Assembly: GCF_030463565.1 (NCBI RefSeq) | Contig: NC_134643.1 | Coordinates: 212,402,583 to 212,466,582 of the forward strand | Source: Pelecanus crispus | Taxonomy: Eukaryota; Chordata; Aves; Pelecaniformes; Pelecanidae | DNA length: 64,000 nucleotides | Reading direction: 5' to 3' | In this document: positions 11,201 through 22,571 of the stretch, piece after piece | Layout of the letters: the number at the start of each line of letters is the position of its first letter | Position numbering within the stretch: the stretch's first letter is position 1 | The notes under the pieces: model-generated | The model's input: the letters and a program-made list of their open reading frames with translations, nothing else | What the model was told of the DNA's origin: nothing | The model's database searches: none | Translations under genes and position numbers: made by a program

Positions 11201-13522
11201 CTTTGTGAGAACCTGTGCCTTTCACAGCATCATGGAAAAGACTCTGAACTCCCTAGAACTTAAGAGTAAACAACTAGCTCTCTGCAGAAAACAAACACCT
11301 TGCCTCATCATTTCATTATATCCTGACACAACAGGAAAAGAATAAAAAATTTTCCTCTTGAGTTTTGACTTTTGCAAAACTAGGTAGCTGGGTAATGCCC
11401 ACACAGATGGTGATATTTCATTGCAAAGTGCAGTCTGCATATCTGTGAGGATGTCAGTTATGAGAGCTGAGTATTGCATTTTATTTGGAAGTCTGTGGGC
11501 TGATTCCTCCTATATTTGTCCGTGTAGCTCTTGGAAAATAACTTCTTCTGGAAGACGGTGCTTTTCTGGCAGTGATTTTTCTTCTGTAAAAGTTGTTTTG
11601 CGGTTGATGCAAATGAATATCAATGTATATCACTGAGACCGAGATGCCTGCCTGGATATGTATCTGGATGTGGCACATGAAAGGTTTTATTTGTGCTTGC
11701 ATATTTTTGTGAAGGGTAGAATATGGATGGAGGTCTCACGGAAAAACCTGTTAAAATCTTCACACTCTGTTCAGTGGAGTAGAGAGGCTGTTCCTTTTAT
11801 GTGTCAGGAGGCAGAGGAGCTTGGAGGCACCAGTGTCTGTGGAGAATACCAGAGATCACTTTTTCCTCTTTTGCAAACATGTTTGAAGAAAAAGTGTGTT
11901 TCCCTGAAATGTAATCTCTTCCAACCCCTGAGGCAATAGAGGTTTGCTGCACCTTCATACGGGTTGCTGTCTAAAACCTACAGTATTGTTTTAGACATGG
12001 AGAAGCTGATTTTTGTGTGTGTTTAGTTTTCAAAACACTGAAATGAATTCACCTTAGGGTTAACAGACTAAAGTAGGCAGAGCTCCAGGCATTTTCATCA
12101 AGGCTGAGCTTAGCTTCATGGGAAATTCTCCAAATATGTTCAGAGGAACGCAGCGGGTGTGAAGTACTTATCTCACTGGCTTTCCCTGGTTTTACTCAGA
12201 AAGTCTTCTTTCTTGTCTGAAAGTAGCCCTGAGAAATCATATGGTGTGAGTGTGGTATATTGTGAACGTAGTATATTTCTTTCTATTTTCTGAATGCCTG
12301 TCAGCTGTTTCAGGCCATAAAGTGTAACTCTTTTTAGAACTACTTTAAATGGAATGGCAATTATTTTTCATCAAACATGTAAGAAATACTGAGACATACA
12401 TACCAGCATGCTGGTAAAGAGAGAAGAAAGGTTGATTGGTAAAATATTCTAAGTTGACCAGACATGAGTGAGACTTCACAAATGGAAGCAGGGGAGTATT
12501 AGTAAAGCTACAATGCTACAAAACATGATTGGAATTAGGGCAGCAGCCTCACTGACAACTTCCCAGGATTTGCATTTCAAAGGACTTCAGCTTTTCATTT
12601 CTTCATTCAGAGGTAAGTAAAGTATCAGCAGACCACGCTTATTTATAATGCGTAAATGGGCTTTCTATAGAAAATAGGAAAAATGAGTTAGGTGCAGAAG
12701 AGATTAAGGGAATTACTTTAAATTAGTGTAGTAGGTGGGATGGAGCCTAATCTAACTAAACTTAATAAAAAGAAAGCTGCGGGCAAGGGTATGACAACCC
12801 CTTCCCTATTCTGATTTTAAGCACCTCCTGCAGTGCTGTCATCAGTCATTCCCATCTACTGTGGGAGTCAGTGCTCAGGGGCTATTGCAGTCACTCACAA
12901 CATAACAAAATTGTGGTTCAAGTGCTTTCCTTTCAGAAGCAACAAATGAGGCTCCAATTAGCCACGACACTAATAGTCTTTGGGGAAAAATGATGAAAAT
13001 TCTGATCTTCATCAGTGAATTTGCTGCACTTAATGGAAAAAAAAAATCATCCTCTCTCCCTCCCTGGCAATATTCTGGTCCTGAAGCTGCAGAACTCTGC
13101 TCCCCTGCGCAGTTCTGCCTGGGATGTAATGAGTCTTTGCCTCTTCTGAAGAGCTGAGTCACTCCAATAACACAGATGGATTAACGGCGTCTACTTTATG
13201 CATTTAGCTGTATATATTTAACTTTGGAACATGATCATTCTGTACAGGCTCCTCTAGAGATTGTTCAGAATGAGTCTGTTTCTGTGTCCTGATCAAGCAC
13301 ATGTAAGAAAATTGAGGGAAAAGATTCAACCTCAATGATACTAAGGTGCTTTGGAGTGTGTGCCTTGTTAGCAGAGTCTCAGAACTCGTAAAACCGTGGA
13401 GACCTAATCATAGAATGTTTATGTCAAAAACTAAGCTATATCTAACTTCAAATATTTGATTTTCAATGAAAAATGCCTTTTTTTTTTTCACTTACACCAG
13501 TTTTGTACTGTTATAACAGCAC
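8208..13522. other. Intergenic sequence, no gene recognised
   Basis: AT-rich. Scattered short ORFs on both strands (for example near 8.4-8.8, 9.0-9.5, 10.2-10.5 and 11.2-11.9 kb) overlap one another and show no recognised domain or splice structure. The only structure noted is a 23-bp imperfect tandem repeat at 10554-10599. Confidence 0.55.
10554..10599. repeat. Two-copy 23-bp tandem repeat
   Basis: Units 10554-10576 and 10577-10599 both begin ATTCAATATGTA and match at 20 of 23 positions by eye. Confidence 0.7.
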
Positions 13523-14592
13523 TGCGGAGGGTTGATGTTGGCTTGCTGCTAGGTAGGTGCCCACCAAGTTGCTCTATCATTCCCTCCCCTCAACAGCACA
13601 AGGGGAGAAAATATGATGGAAAAGCTCAGGGGTTGAGATAAGGAGAGGAACATCACCTACCAGTTACAGTCATGGGCAAAACACACTTGAATTTGGGGAA
13701 ATTAATTTAATTTATTGTCAATTAATAACAGAGTAGGAGAGCGAGAAATAAAACAAAACTAAAAGCACCTTTCCCCCACCCACCTACTTCTTCCCAGGCT
13801 CAGCTTCACTCCTGACTCTTCTACCTCCTCCTCCTGAGCAGTACAGGGGGATGGGTGCTGGGGGTTGTGGTCCATTCATAAAGTTTCATCTCTGTTGCTC
13901 CTTCCTCCTCACGCTCTTCCCCTGCTCCAGCATGGGGCCCCTCCCATGAGATAGAGTCCTTCACAGACTTCTCCAAGATGGGTCCTTCCCATGGGCTGCA
14001 GTTCTTCAAGAACCGCTCCAGTGTGGGTCCCCTCCATGGGGTGCAGTCCTTCAAGAACAGACTGCTCCTCTGTGGACTTCTTTCTGTGGGCCACAGTTCC
14101 TGCCAGAAAAACTGCTCCACTGTGCCACTCCATGGTCTGCAGCTTCTTTCAAGGCACATCCACCTGCTCCAGCATGGGGTCCTCCCCGGGCTGCAGGTGG
14201 ATATCTGCTGCACCATGGACCTCCATGTGCTGCAGGGGCACAGCTGCCTCATCATGGTCTTCAGCACCAGCTGCAGGGCAATCTCTGCTCCGGTGCCCGG
14301 AGCACCTGCTCTCCTCCTTCTTCACTGACTTTGGTGTCTGCAGGGCTGTTTCTCTTCACATATTCTCACTCCTCTCTCTGCTTCACATAATTTTTTTACC
14401 CTTTCTTAAATATGTTATCACAGAGGCACCATCAGCATCGCTGACGGGCTCAGCTTTGGGCAGTGGTGGGTCTATCTTGGAGCTGGCTGGAACTGGCTCT
14501 GTCCAACATGGGGGCAGCCCCTGCTGTCTTCTCACAGAGTCCACCCCTGCAGCCCCCCCACTACCAAAACCTTGTCATGTAAACCTGATACA
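13523..14592 (-). mobile_element. ERV LTR with internal minisatellite, minus orientation
   Basis: Sense strand is minus: the AATAAA signal lies on the minus strand (plus tttatt near 13713), and the 5' end TGTATCAGG is at 14592. The plus strand carries repeated units of about 45 bp with the cores CTGCAGTTCTTCAAGAAC and CTCCAGTGTGGGTCC (about 13.92-14.28 kb), shared with the copy at 32167-33315. Flanks CAGCAC (13517-13522) and CAGCAT (14593-14598) look like a 6-bp target duplication with one mismatch, which would fit an ERVK-type integrase. No retroviral coding region is attached. Open frames of 116-218 residues across it come from the repeat and are not genes. Confidence 0.85.
13920..14285. 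repeat. Internal minisatellite of the LTR
   Basis: Imperfect head-to-tail units of about 40-50 bp. Each contains a CTGCTCC or CCGCTCC core with a following AGTGTGGGTCC-like or AGCATGGGGTCC-like block and a CCATGGG segment. Confidence 0.75.
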
Positions 14593-17500
14593 CAGCATTT
14601 ACTTTCATACAATTTCTTCATGTGAGAAACTAAGAGACAGAAGATGAGAATCAAGTCATAAATATTTTTATGATAAAGCTCCCAATTTTTAACCTCCATT
14701 AAACCCTTGACATTTTATTTTGTAAAATTGTTTTATGATTGCTAATGTCTTTAATGGCTATTTGCCATTTTTCTGGAGTCTGACTTGTCCAAATTTATTT
14801 CTCTGTCCATAACTTTAACTGCTAGTTACTTAGAACAAACGCTGTGAAACATAGAGGGTGATTTTATAGATCCACTGTTCAGTTTGTGAAACTGATTGGC
14901 CTGGTTACGAGTGAGAAGTAGGAAATTACTCTTCTGATGTAAAGTGTTAGCAAATGACCATTTACAGGTTGTGGGAATATACATTTTTATTTAATTTTCT
15001 GATGATAATAATGAATGATCAGGGGAACCTTTACTCATTTCAGAAGTGCATAAATGTTAACTGGGGGAGAAATAGTCAGAAAAAGTGTTTAAAACATATA
15101 TATATTGTAAACAAAAGGATTAAAAATGTATGGGGGTGATATCGTCACTATATTTATTGCTGGGCTTTACTTAGTGGGTGATTTATTTCTCAGGTGGTGT
15201 TGTGCCTACGCGCTTATGCATGAGGAAAAACAGGGAGAGAAGAGGTACTCAGGTGAATGAATTAGAGGTGCTGTATTCATCTTCACTGGTGATTCAAATC
15301 AATCTGGGAATGTCTGTTTGAGATGAATGTTCATGTCACATTATTGTGGGCTTTCTAACTTGCCAGGTGTGTGCATTTTGTTCTGGCACTAATAATTAAA
15401 ATAGACTGCAACCTCTGAAATTCTGGCTACAGAAACAAGCTACTGTAAGATAGGCTATTGACTAGACACAGCTATTAGATGTTGACTCCTGTTATGCATG
15501 GTTTTATTGCATAGAACCATATGAGCTATGGTAACATAAGTCCCTTTTATTTATGCACAAGCTATCTAGCAGCTAATATTAGGCAACAGAGCTCATGTGA
15601 GTAATTCTCATTCAATGGCTAATGTCCTGTAAGTTTTCAGCTTAGCTGCTGTCATACTAATGTCCTCATACAACCACAGTAGTTTCTTAGTATAACCAAA
15701 TCAATGTTTCTTCTCCAGTCTCCTTTAGGTTTAATTACCTCTTTGCCTCTTCACAGTGACATTGTTGTGTCCTCTGTTTATGTCTTCCATTTATATCCCA
15801 CAGCTACACATGTACATGCCCCCCTCTCTCTTTCTAAAAATTTTTTTCGTTATTGCATTATTAATTGTGCCTGGTAATAGTTTATATTGTTCTAGGATGT
15901 TGAGCATACAACATTTTCCAGAAGAGAACACAGAACAATACAGTAAGAAACTCAAATCTGAAAGAAACAGAAAACCAGTTAATCTTAACTAGCTGTTTTG
16001 GGGTTATTCTCCAGTGAACTCCACCCTGCCTGTAACACTCACCCAGGATATCGTATCCATTCAGTAGAGAACCTGTTGCACTGAGTCGTCATTAGGATAA
16101 TCTTTTCAAAGGATTTTCTCTGGAACAGTGTTGCTAAGCATCTCACTTGCAGTGTAGTGTTATGCTTGCTGCCCTTAGGTTTGCCCTGATGATATGACCA
16201 AAAATTAGGCCTCTGTCTGATGTTAAAAGTAAACAAGAAGTTGGGGTTTTTTTTAACTCAAATTACATGAGAGAGACTAGGAAAGGATAAAAGCCCTGGT
16301 AGGCTTCTCTGACAACTTGAGTGTCTAGGGCAGATAGCACATGCTGGGATTACCATTAGCAGATGAACGCAAACCCAGACTGATGAGTTTATTCATCTTT
16401 TCCAGGTGTCTGAAAAAATATAGAAAAAAAAATTGGGTGTGTGATCATCTTATCTACCACAACTACAAAAGGTTTCCTGAGCAAGAACAGACTGGAGTTC
16501 TATGCTCGCACAACATGGGAAGTTGAGCATTAATTTGATGGGTCTAAAGTTTCTTGATTATATCACTTTCCAGACTCCAGCAGGAGCTATGAGAATATGG
16601 TACAATTATACGTAGAATCACACGTGTAAAATCATTTAATCTCTGCTCAAGTCTGTATTTTTCCCCTACTGGAGATAAAGACAGATAGGAGTTCATGTAC
16701 TTACAATTCTATGCGGTACAATATGCCATATAAAACAACATGTTTCTTAAATATTTCCTCATATTTGCTTGTTCTGGGCCTGAGATTTACATGAAGTTTT
16801 GGGTACGGTGTGGATGACTGGTAATTCTTAATTTCTGCTTTAAGCATAATTACATTGGGTACACTGTTAAAAGTTTGTTCTGATTTCCACCTCTCCTACC
16901 CTTGCCCTTTTTTTTTTTTTTTTTTTTTACCATGTATGTGGTGTTGTGTATTGGAGAATGGGTAACGGTTGTGTAAATGTTGTGTTAAAAAATCTTATGA
17001 AAAAAGATTGCTGCATATAATGGCCTTTGACATCTGAACAACTGATTAAATCTGTGATGTAGAAATGAGGTTAAAGATTCAATTATTTTACCTATGAATA
17101 GCTGAAGCATTCATGTGGTAGTTATTAATTAGAACTGAACCTAGACATTCAGTTAAAAAATGACAGGTTCAAATATTAGAATAAAAAAGCCAACTTATCT
17201 CTAAGATGGTGGTAACCCACGGGGATCACACTTTCAAAGGACACACATCAGCACTTCACAAACATCAGTGTATTATAAGGACATCCTGGCTTTAAATATG
17301 AAACAATAGCTTTTTGCTCTTTAGAGTTTGCATGTGTGTGTATAAGAGTCTCTTTTCACTGTCACATACTTATCTTTGTCTAGCTGATCTGTTTCAATTC
17401 TTCGGTGTTTCAGCTGCATAAGGCTGTACCCTGTATACATGTCTATGTGGCAGATGCTTTTTTTGATACTTTCTTCCAGAGCCTGCTAAGTCAATGTCTT

Positions 17501-20500
17501 TCATTTCACACTCCTGTGTGCAAGCTAGTCCCCCTGGACGCTTCTGCATGCCCTTTTGACTTTATTTTAGGACTTACTCTTTCAGCTCTTGTTTCATCTT
17601 TTTCCATTCCCCAGAGAGGCTTGGTTTCTTTTCTCTCTCTCAGTATCTTTGTACTTGTCAGCTCTAGTCCCTGTGGCATTTGCTACATCTGATAAGGCAT
17701 TATTTCTATGGAGCTATTATATGGGATATGGAAATCTATCATCACAAAGCATAATAATGAAGCTGAATGTTTAATGCTCCTTACATTGACAGCAGTTGTC
17801 TTCATTTTGTTTTCTATGAAATTAAACAACAAAATATTATCATAGAAACCAGGAAAATACAGCAGAGGATTATCAGAATAGCAGAGAACCAGCTGAATTT
17901 TAGATCTGTATTCCTGGTGTTGGAAAGATTAATTGAAAGGTGATTATAGGTAATTGTATATGTTGTTCATATGTGTGGGAATTAGATCTTCTCTCTTTAA
18001 TTATGAGTACAATAACAGCCTAGTGACATGTGTTTTCCCTTTCCCTTACATATCCACTTAAATACCTCTTCAAAACAGCAGCTAGTACTTATACAGTGTG
18101 GACCAACTATTGCCCCCACAGCCTTGCAAACAAAACAAGCTACATTTCATCCTATATCTGTATTGACGGTTTTCCAGACCTTTGTGTAATGGACCAGCTC
18201 TACTCCTTCATCATAATTTGTGAGAACAATCTTACTGTCTACCTGAACCCCATAAAAACCTGAAAAGTTGTCAGACTGTAGTTGAAGATGATACCAATGG
18301 ACACTGAGCATGCTTGCTTGGAAAAGGGAAGGGCTTTGGTTCATCCTGAATAGAGAAGAACCTGACTCTAATTCAGTGGGATGTAGTAAATAATCGGTTT
18401 TTGTGCCTCTTGAAATAGCCATATAACCAGGAGTGAGAGTCCTGGAAACCTGATGAAAAAGCAGGCAAAGGGGAAGTTGATTCTGCTAGATGAGCTCACC
18501 AGGCAAAGATTAGTCTGTGGAAAATTAGGTTACACATTTTTTACTTTGGACTAGCTCTAGTCTGGCCACGTGGCCTGTTTACGTATTAGTGGAGGGAGCA
18601 TATTTAGGTCAGTCCTGGAGTGCAAATTCTGATTTAGTTACATCTGAAGGGAGCTTAATTTGTGACCTTTGAGACTGCTCCAGGGTGAGAACTGAAGAGC
18701 ATTAAATTAGCATGATCAGGAGATTCACTTCAGAAGTGCACTCCCAATCCAGATTAAAATGTTAATGTACATGCACCCTTAGACTCCTAAATAAGGTGGT
18801 CTGGGTTGTCATGCTGGTGGCTAATTTCTATGGGTTATAGGGCACATATTATGCATGAGATATAGACGGTCTGGATCTGAAGATATGCCTTTATCTCTGC
18901 TTTGATACTATGAAGCAGAATAAGACTCTAATCCCAAAGGAAGCCTCAGAGCACATGAAATGTCAATTCTAAATAATAACAGCAAAACAATTTTGGTATG
19001 AATTATTTAAATAACAGTGTTGTAAATAGAGTGTGAAAAATAGATCTGTAATTTGGTCTAGCCAAGCAGACATCAAGATCTGATGCTTATTCGTCTGCCT
19101 GAAGAACTGGAATTGGTGTTTCCAGTCTTTTTAATAGTGGACAAAGATCCACCTCTCAAAGAACATCAATACAAATGGAGCAAGATGGCAGTCATGTCAG
19201 AGAGCTTAACAGAGAAGTTAATTTAATAGTAAGGAAATCTCCACTCCCTGCATTCGCTCTGGAAATGATACAAAACTTCAATTTTAATTCTATTTTAATG
19301 CCACTTATTTGCTCAGTTCATAATTTTTAAGTAGCAGAGAATTAACTTTATGAATGAATTTTTTTATTTGCCATTTTTTCTTTGTACGGATGAAAAGATG
19401 AATCTTGGGAACCTGCATATACCTGTAAGAATAGCTCTCAATAGCTTTTTCTATTTTGTAAGTTGTTGTAAATCATATTTTCATATTTTAAAAATATTTT
19501 ACATTTTTAAACAATTATGTCCTGAAAGCTCTGGATTAAGCAAAATTATATTAATTTAAGCAATTTAAATGGAACTACAAGACCAATGGATTGAATAGTA
19601 CAGTACAAATGTTTATACAAGAACAACACATAATACAGCAAAGCATGTGAATGCTACTAACTTGTCTTTTTACAGAAGTACTGCATCTCAGTGACATCAG
19701 AAACATCAACACTGTAAAATGCAAATGCATCATGCATTTTTATGAGAATATTTGACATAAGTTTTTAGTTCTGGCTCCTGTGAGAAAGGTTAGTCTGTAT
19801 ATGTAATTATTTTGGGTTTTTTCTTCCTAGTTTGTTCAATCTTTACTGCTGCAGGGGACATATTTGTCTTGTATGGGTGATTGAAGATGATTGTCTGCTT
19901 GGACAGTAGACCTAATTAATTTCTGACACCAAGGCCATTTACAGCGTATAGAAAAAGTTGAACGCAAATAGACCACAGGTTATTGTTGAGGACAAGAACA
20001 ATATATTTTCTGAGCCAGGGTTTAACGCTGTGAAACAGAGTTATAGTATATTGGCATTTTCCAATTCTTCCCTTGCATTTTTATTCTACAGACTCAACTT
20101 TCTTTGCTGAACTCCCTACAGGAAGCCACAGCTGGGATATCCATTGAGCAAAACATAAGACTGCAGACTTTTTAGTTTGAGTTGAGTAATAGCACTTGGC
20201 TGCATTTTAGACAGGAGTGATAATGTAATGTAAAAGTGGAATCAGGCGTAGCAATGGAAAACCCTCAGTTATACAATTACTACAGAATTTTATTTGATGC
20301 ATCGTGACTCACAGGCAACTATTTTATTACAGTTAGCCACAGATAAAGAAACATTAAACAAAATGATACCTCACCTTTACTTAAATATATATGACTATCT
20401 TCCAGGTGGAATCTCCTTAATTGAGCTTTATATACATCAAATTATTTTTCTAGGGCAGAGACTACTTGGTCAATAATTGCTTGGTGACCTTTCCAACATT

Positions 20501-21395
20501 AACACTAGGGACTATTTTGTTGCTATCACTTTGTAAGGACACAGATTTTCTGTGATGAAGGGTGGAAATGAATAAATTCAAATACATAGGCAGATTTTGT
20601 CTCTAATCCTTCTTGAGTAAATCCTTTGCTAGAATTTTTCACTTCTAAAGATAGACGCAATAATGCCTCCAAAATAGGGACTTTCAATGCTTGTTTAAAA
20701 TGATAAAATATTTAACATTTTAAATTATCAATAATTAAACATTTAAGACCGCCTTATTAGTATTTATTTGTCTGTAATATTTTCATATTTTCAAATGAGT
20801 ATTTACAAATATCTATTGTCTGTGAGTAGAAGCATTATGCTTAATATTTTATCCTCTGTAAGATTACCCTAAAAGAAGAATTGCATTTTTATAGGTATAA
20901 ATATGAGAAATGATGTCAACATTTTAGAGTACACAGTGTCACAAATAGGGTTCATAGGATTCATTAAAAATGTCATGCCTTGAAAGTGGCTCCTGGTATG
21001 TGATTTTAACTCCAGTAAAATTAAAGCCTCTGGCATGATATTCTGCAGCTCTTTAACAATATTCAGTAAGACTATAAAAGTTTGAGATTGGAAAGAAAAA
21101 GTATGTTATGCCAATAACTGATTTTTATATTTGTTAGCTGAATAAAAAATATTTTGGGGCCTGTGCATAATTCATTTTTTACCTTCCTTAATGAAATGAG
21201 AGACTGAGGTGTTTTGTTTGATGAAAAATAATTCCATTTAATCTTTCCCCAACTCCATAAGTATTAATTTTAAAACAGATTTTCAAATTCTTGTAATGAA
21301 AAAGGGAACTATTATATTTAAAAAGTACTGAAATTAAACATCTTAATTCTTTGTTGTATATGTCTATTTTGCTGAATCTGTGGAGTTTTTGTGGG
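14593..21395. other. Intergenic sequence, no gene recognised
   Basis: AT-rich. Contains a 21-nt poly-T tract at 16908-16928. Short ORFs (for example 15756-15992, 17405-17774, 18030-18422) have no recognised family. No CR1 or LTR was identified. Confidence 0.55.
16908..16928. repeat. Poly-T tract (21 nt)
   Basis: An uninterrupted T run following CTTGCCC. No adjacent element tail was recognised, so it is called only as a homopolymer. Confidence 0.9.
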
Positions 21396-21732
21396 TGGTG
21401 TGATTTAACGCCGATGGGCAAGTAAGCCCCACCCAGCTGCTTGCTCACTTTCCCGCAGTGGGATGGGGGAGAGAACAGGAAGGGCAAAAGAGAGAAACTT
21501 GTGGGATGAGATAGAGACAGTTTAATAAGTAAAGCGCAAGTTGCACATGCAAGCAAAGCAAAACAAGGAATTCATTCACTACTTCCCATCAGCAGGCAGG
21601 TGTTCAGCCATCTCCAGGAAAGCAGGGCTCCATCACACATAACGGTTACTTGGGAAGACAAACATCATCACTCCAAACATCCCCCCTTCCTCCTTCTTTC
21701 CCCCGCTTTATATGCTGAGCATGACATCATAT

Positions 21733-21737
21733 GGTAT
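21733..21737. repeat. Target-site duplication GGTAT, left copy
   Basis: Matches 22316-22320 and marks the insertion point inside the older minus-strand LTR. Confidence 0.88.
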
Positions 21738-22315
21738 TGTGCTGGTTTTGGCTGGGATAGAGTTAATTTTCTTCGTAGTAGATAGTATGGGGCTACGTTC
21801 TTGATTTGTGCTGGAAACAGCGTTGATAACACAGGGATGTTTTCATTATTGCTGAGCAGTGCTTACACAGAGTCAAGGCCTTTTCTGCTCCTCACCCCAC
21901 CCCACCAGTGAGTAGGCTGGGGGTGCACAAGGAGCTGGGAGGGGACACAGCTGGGACAGCTGACCCCAACTGACCAAAGGGATATTCCGTACCATATGAT
22001 GTCATGCTCAGCATGTAAAGCTGGGGGAAGAAGGAGGAAGGGGGCGATGTTCAGAGTGATGGCGTTTGTCTTCCCAAGTAACTGTTCTGCGAGATGGAGC
22101 CCTGCTTTCCTGGACATGGCTGATGGGAAGGGATGAAGGAATTCCTTGTTTTACGTTGCTTGCATGCGTAGCTTTTGCTTTACCTATTAAACTGTTTGTC
22201 TCATCCCATGAGTTTTCTCACTTTTACTTTTCCGATTCTCTCCCCCATCCCACCTGGGGGGAGTGAGCGAGCGGCTGTGTGGTGCTTAGTTCCTGGCCGG
22301 GCTTAAACCATGACA
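21738..22315 (+). mobile_element. Solo LTR (ERVL-like), plus orientation, nested
   Basis: Starts TGTGCTGGTTTTGGCTGGG and ends CTTAAACCATGACA. It is bounded by the perfect 5-bp duplication GGTAT (21733-21737 and 22316-22320), which was part of the older LTR. It carries ATTAAA near 22186 and lacks internal viral sequence. It is very similar by eye to the LTR at 34824-35794, differing by small indels such as a 10-bp segment near 21832 absent from the other. Confidence 0.92.
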
Positions 22316-22320
22316 GGTAT
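22316..22320. repeat. Target-site duplication GGTAT, right copy
   Basis: Right partner of 21733-21737, directly after ...CATGACA. Confidence 0.88.
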
Positions 22321-22571
22321 TGGACACCCCTTTGCTCAGCTGGGGTCAGCTGTCCCAGCCACCTCCCCTCCCAACTCCTTGTGCACCCCCAGCCTCCTCG
22401 CTGGTAGAGTGGTATGAGAAGCATAAAAGGCCTTGACTCTGCGTAAGCACTGCTCAGCAATGATGAAAACGTCCCTATGTTATCAACACTGTGTTCAGCA
22501 CAAATGCAAAACATAGCCCCATACTAGCTACTCTGAAGTAAATTAGCTCTATCCCAGCCCAAACCAGAACA

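Larger units (their letters stand above)
21396..22571 (-). mobile_element. Solo LTR (ERVL-like), minus orientation, split by a younger plus-strand LTR
   Basis: The left part (21396-21737) and right part (22321-22571) together are about 590 bp and are the reverse complement of the LTR at 21738-22315 and 34824-35794. Plus-strand landmarks are the TGGGATGGGGGAGAGAA segment near 21459, CAGTTTAATAAGTAAA near 21519, CATCATATGGTAT at the break, then TCAGCTGGGGTCAGCTGTCC after it, ending CCCAAACCAGAACA at 22571. Flanks GTGGG (21391-21395) and GTAGG (22572-22576) are a likely 5-bp target duplication with one substitution. Confidence 0.88.

Noticed and set aside
13991..14647. 218-residue plus-strand open frame rich in Ser, Cys and Thr
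   Set aside because: It falls in the LTR minisatellite and runs past its end; no domain and no splice or promoter support.
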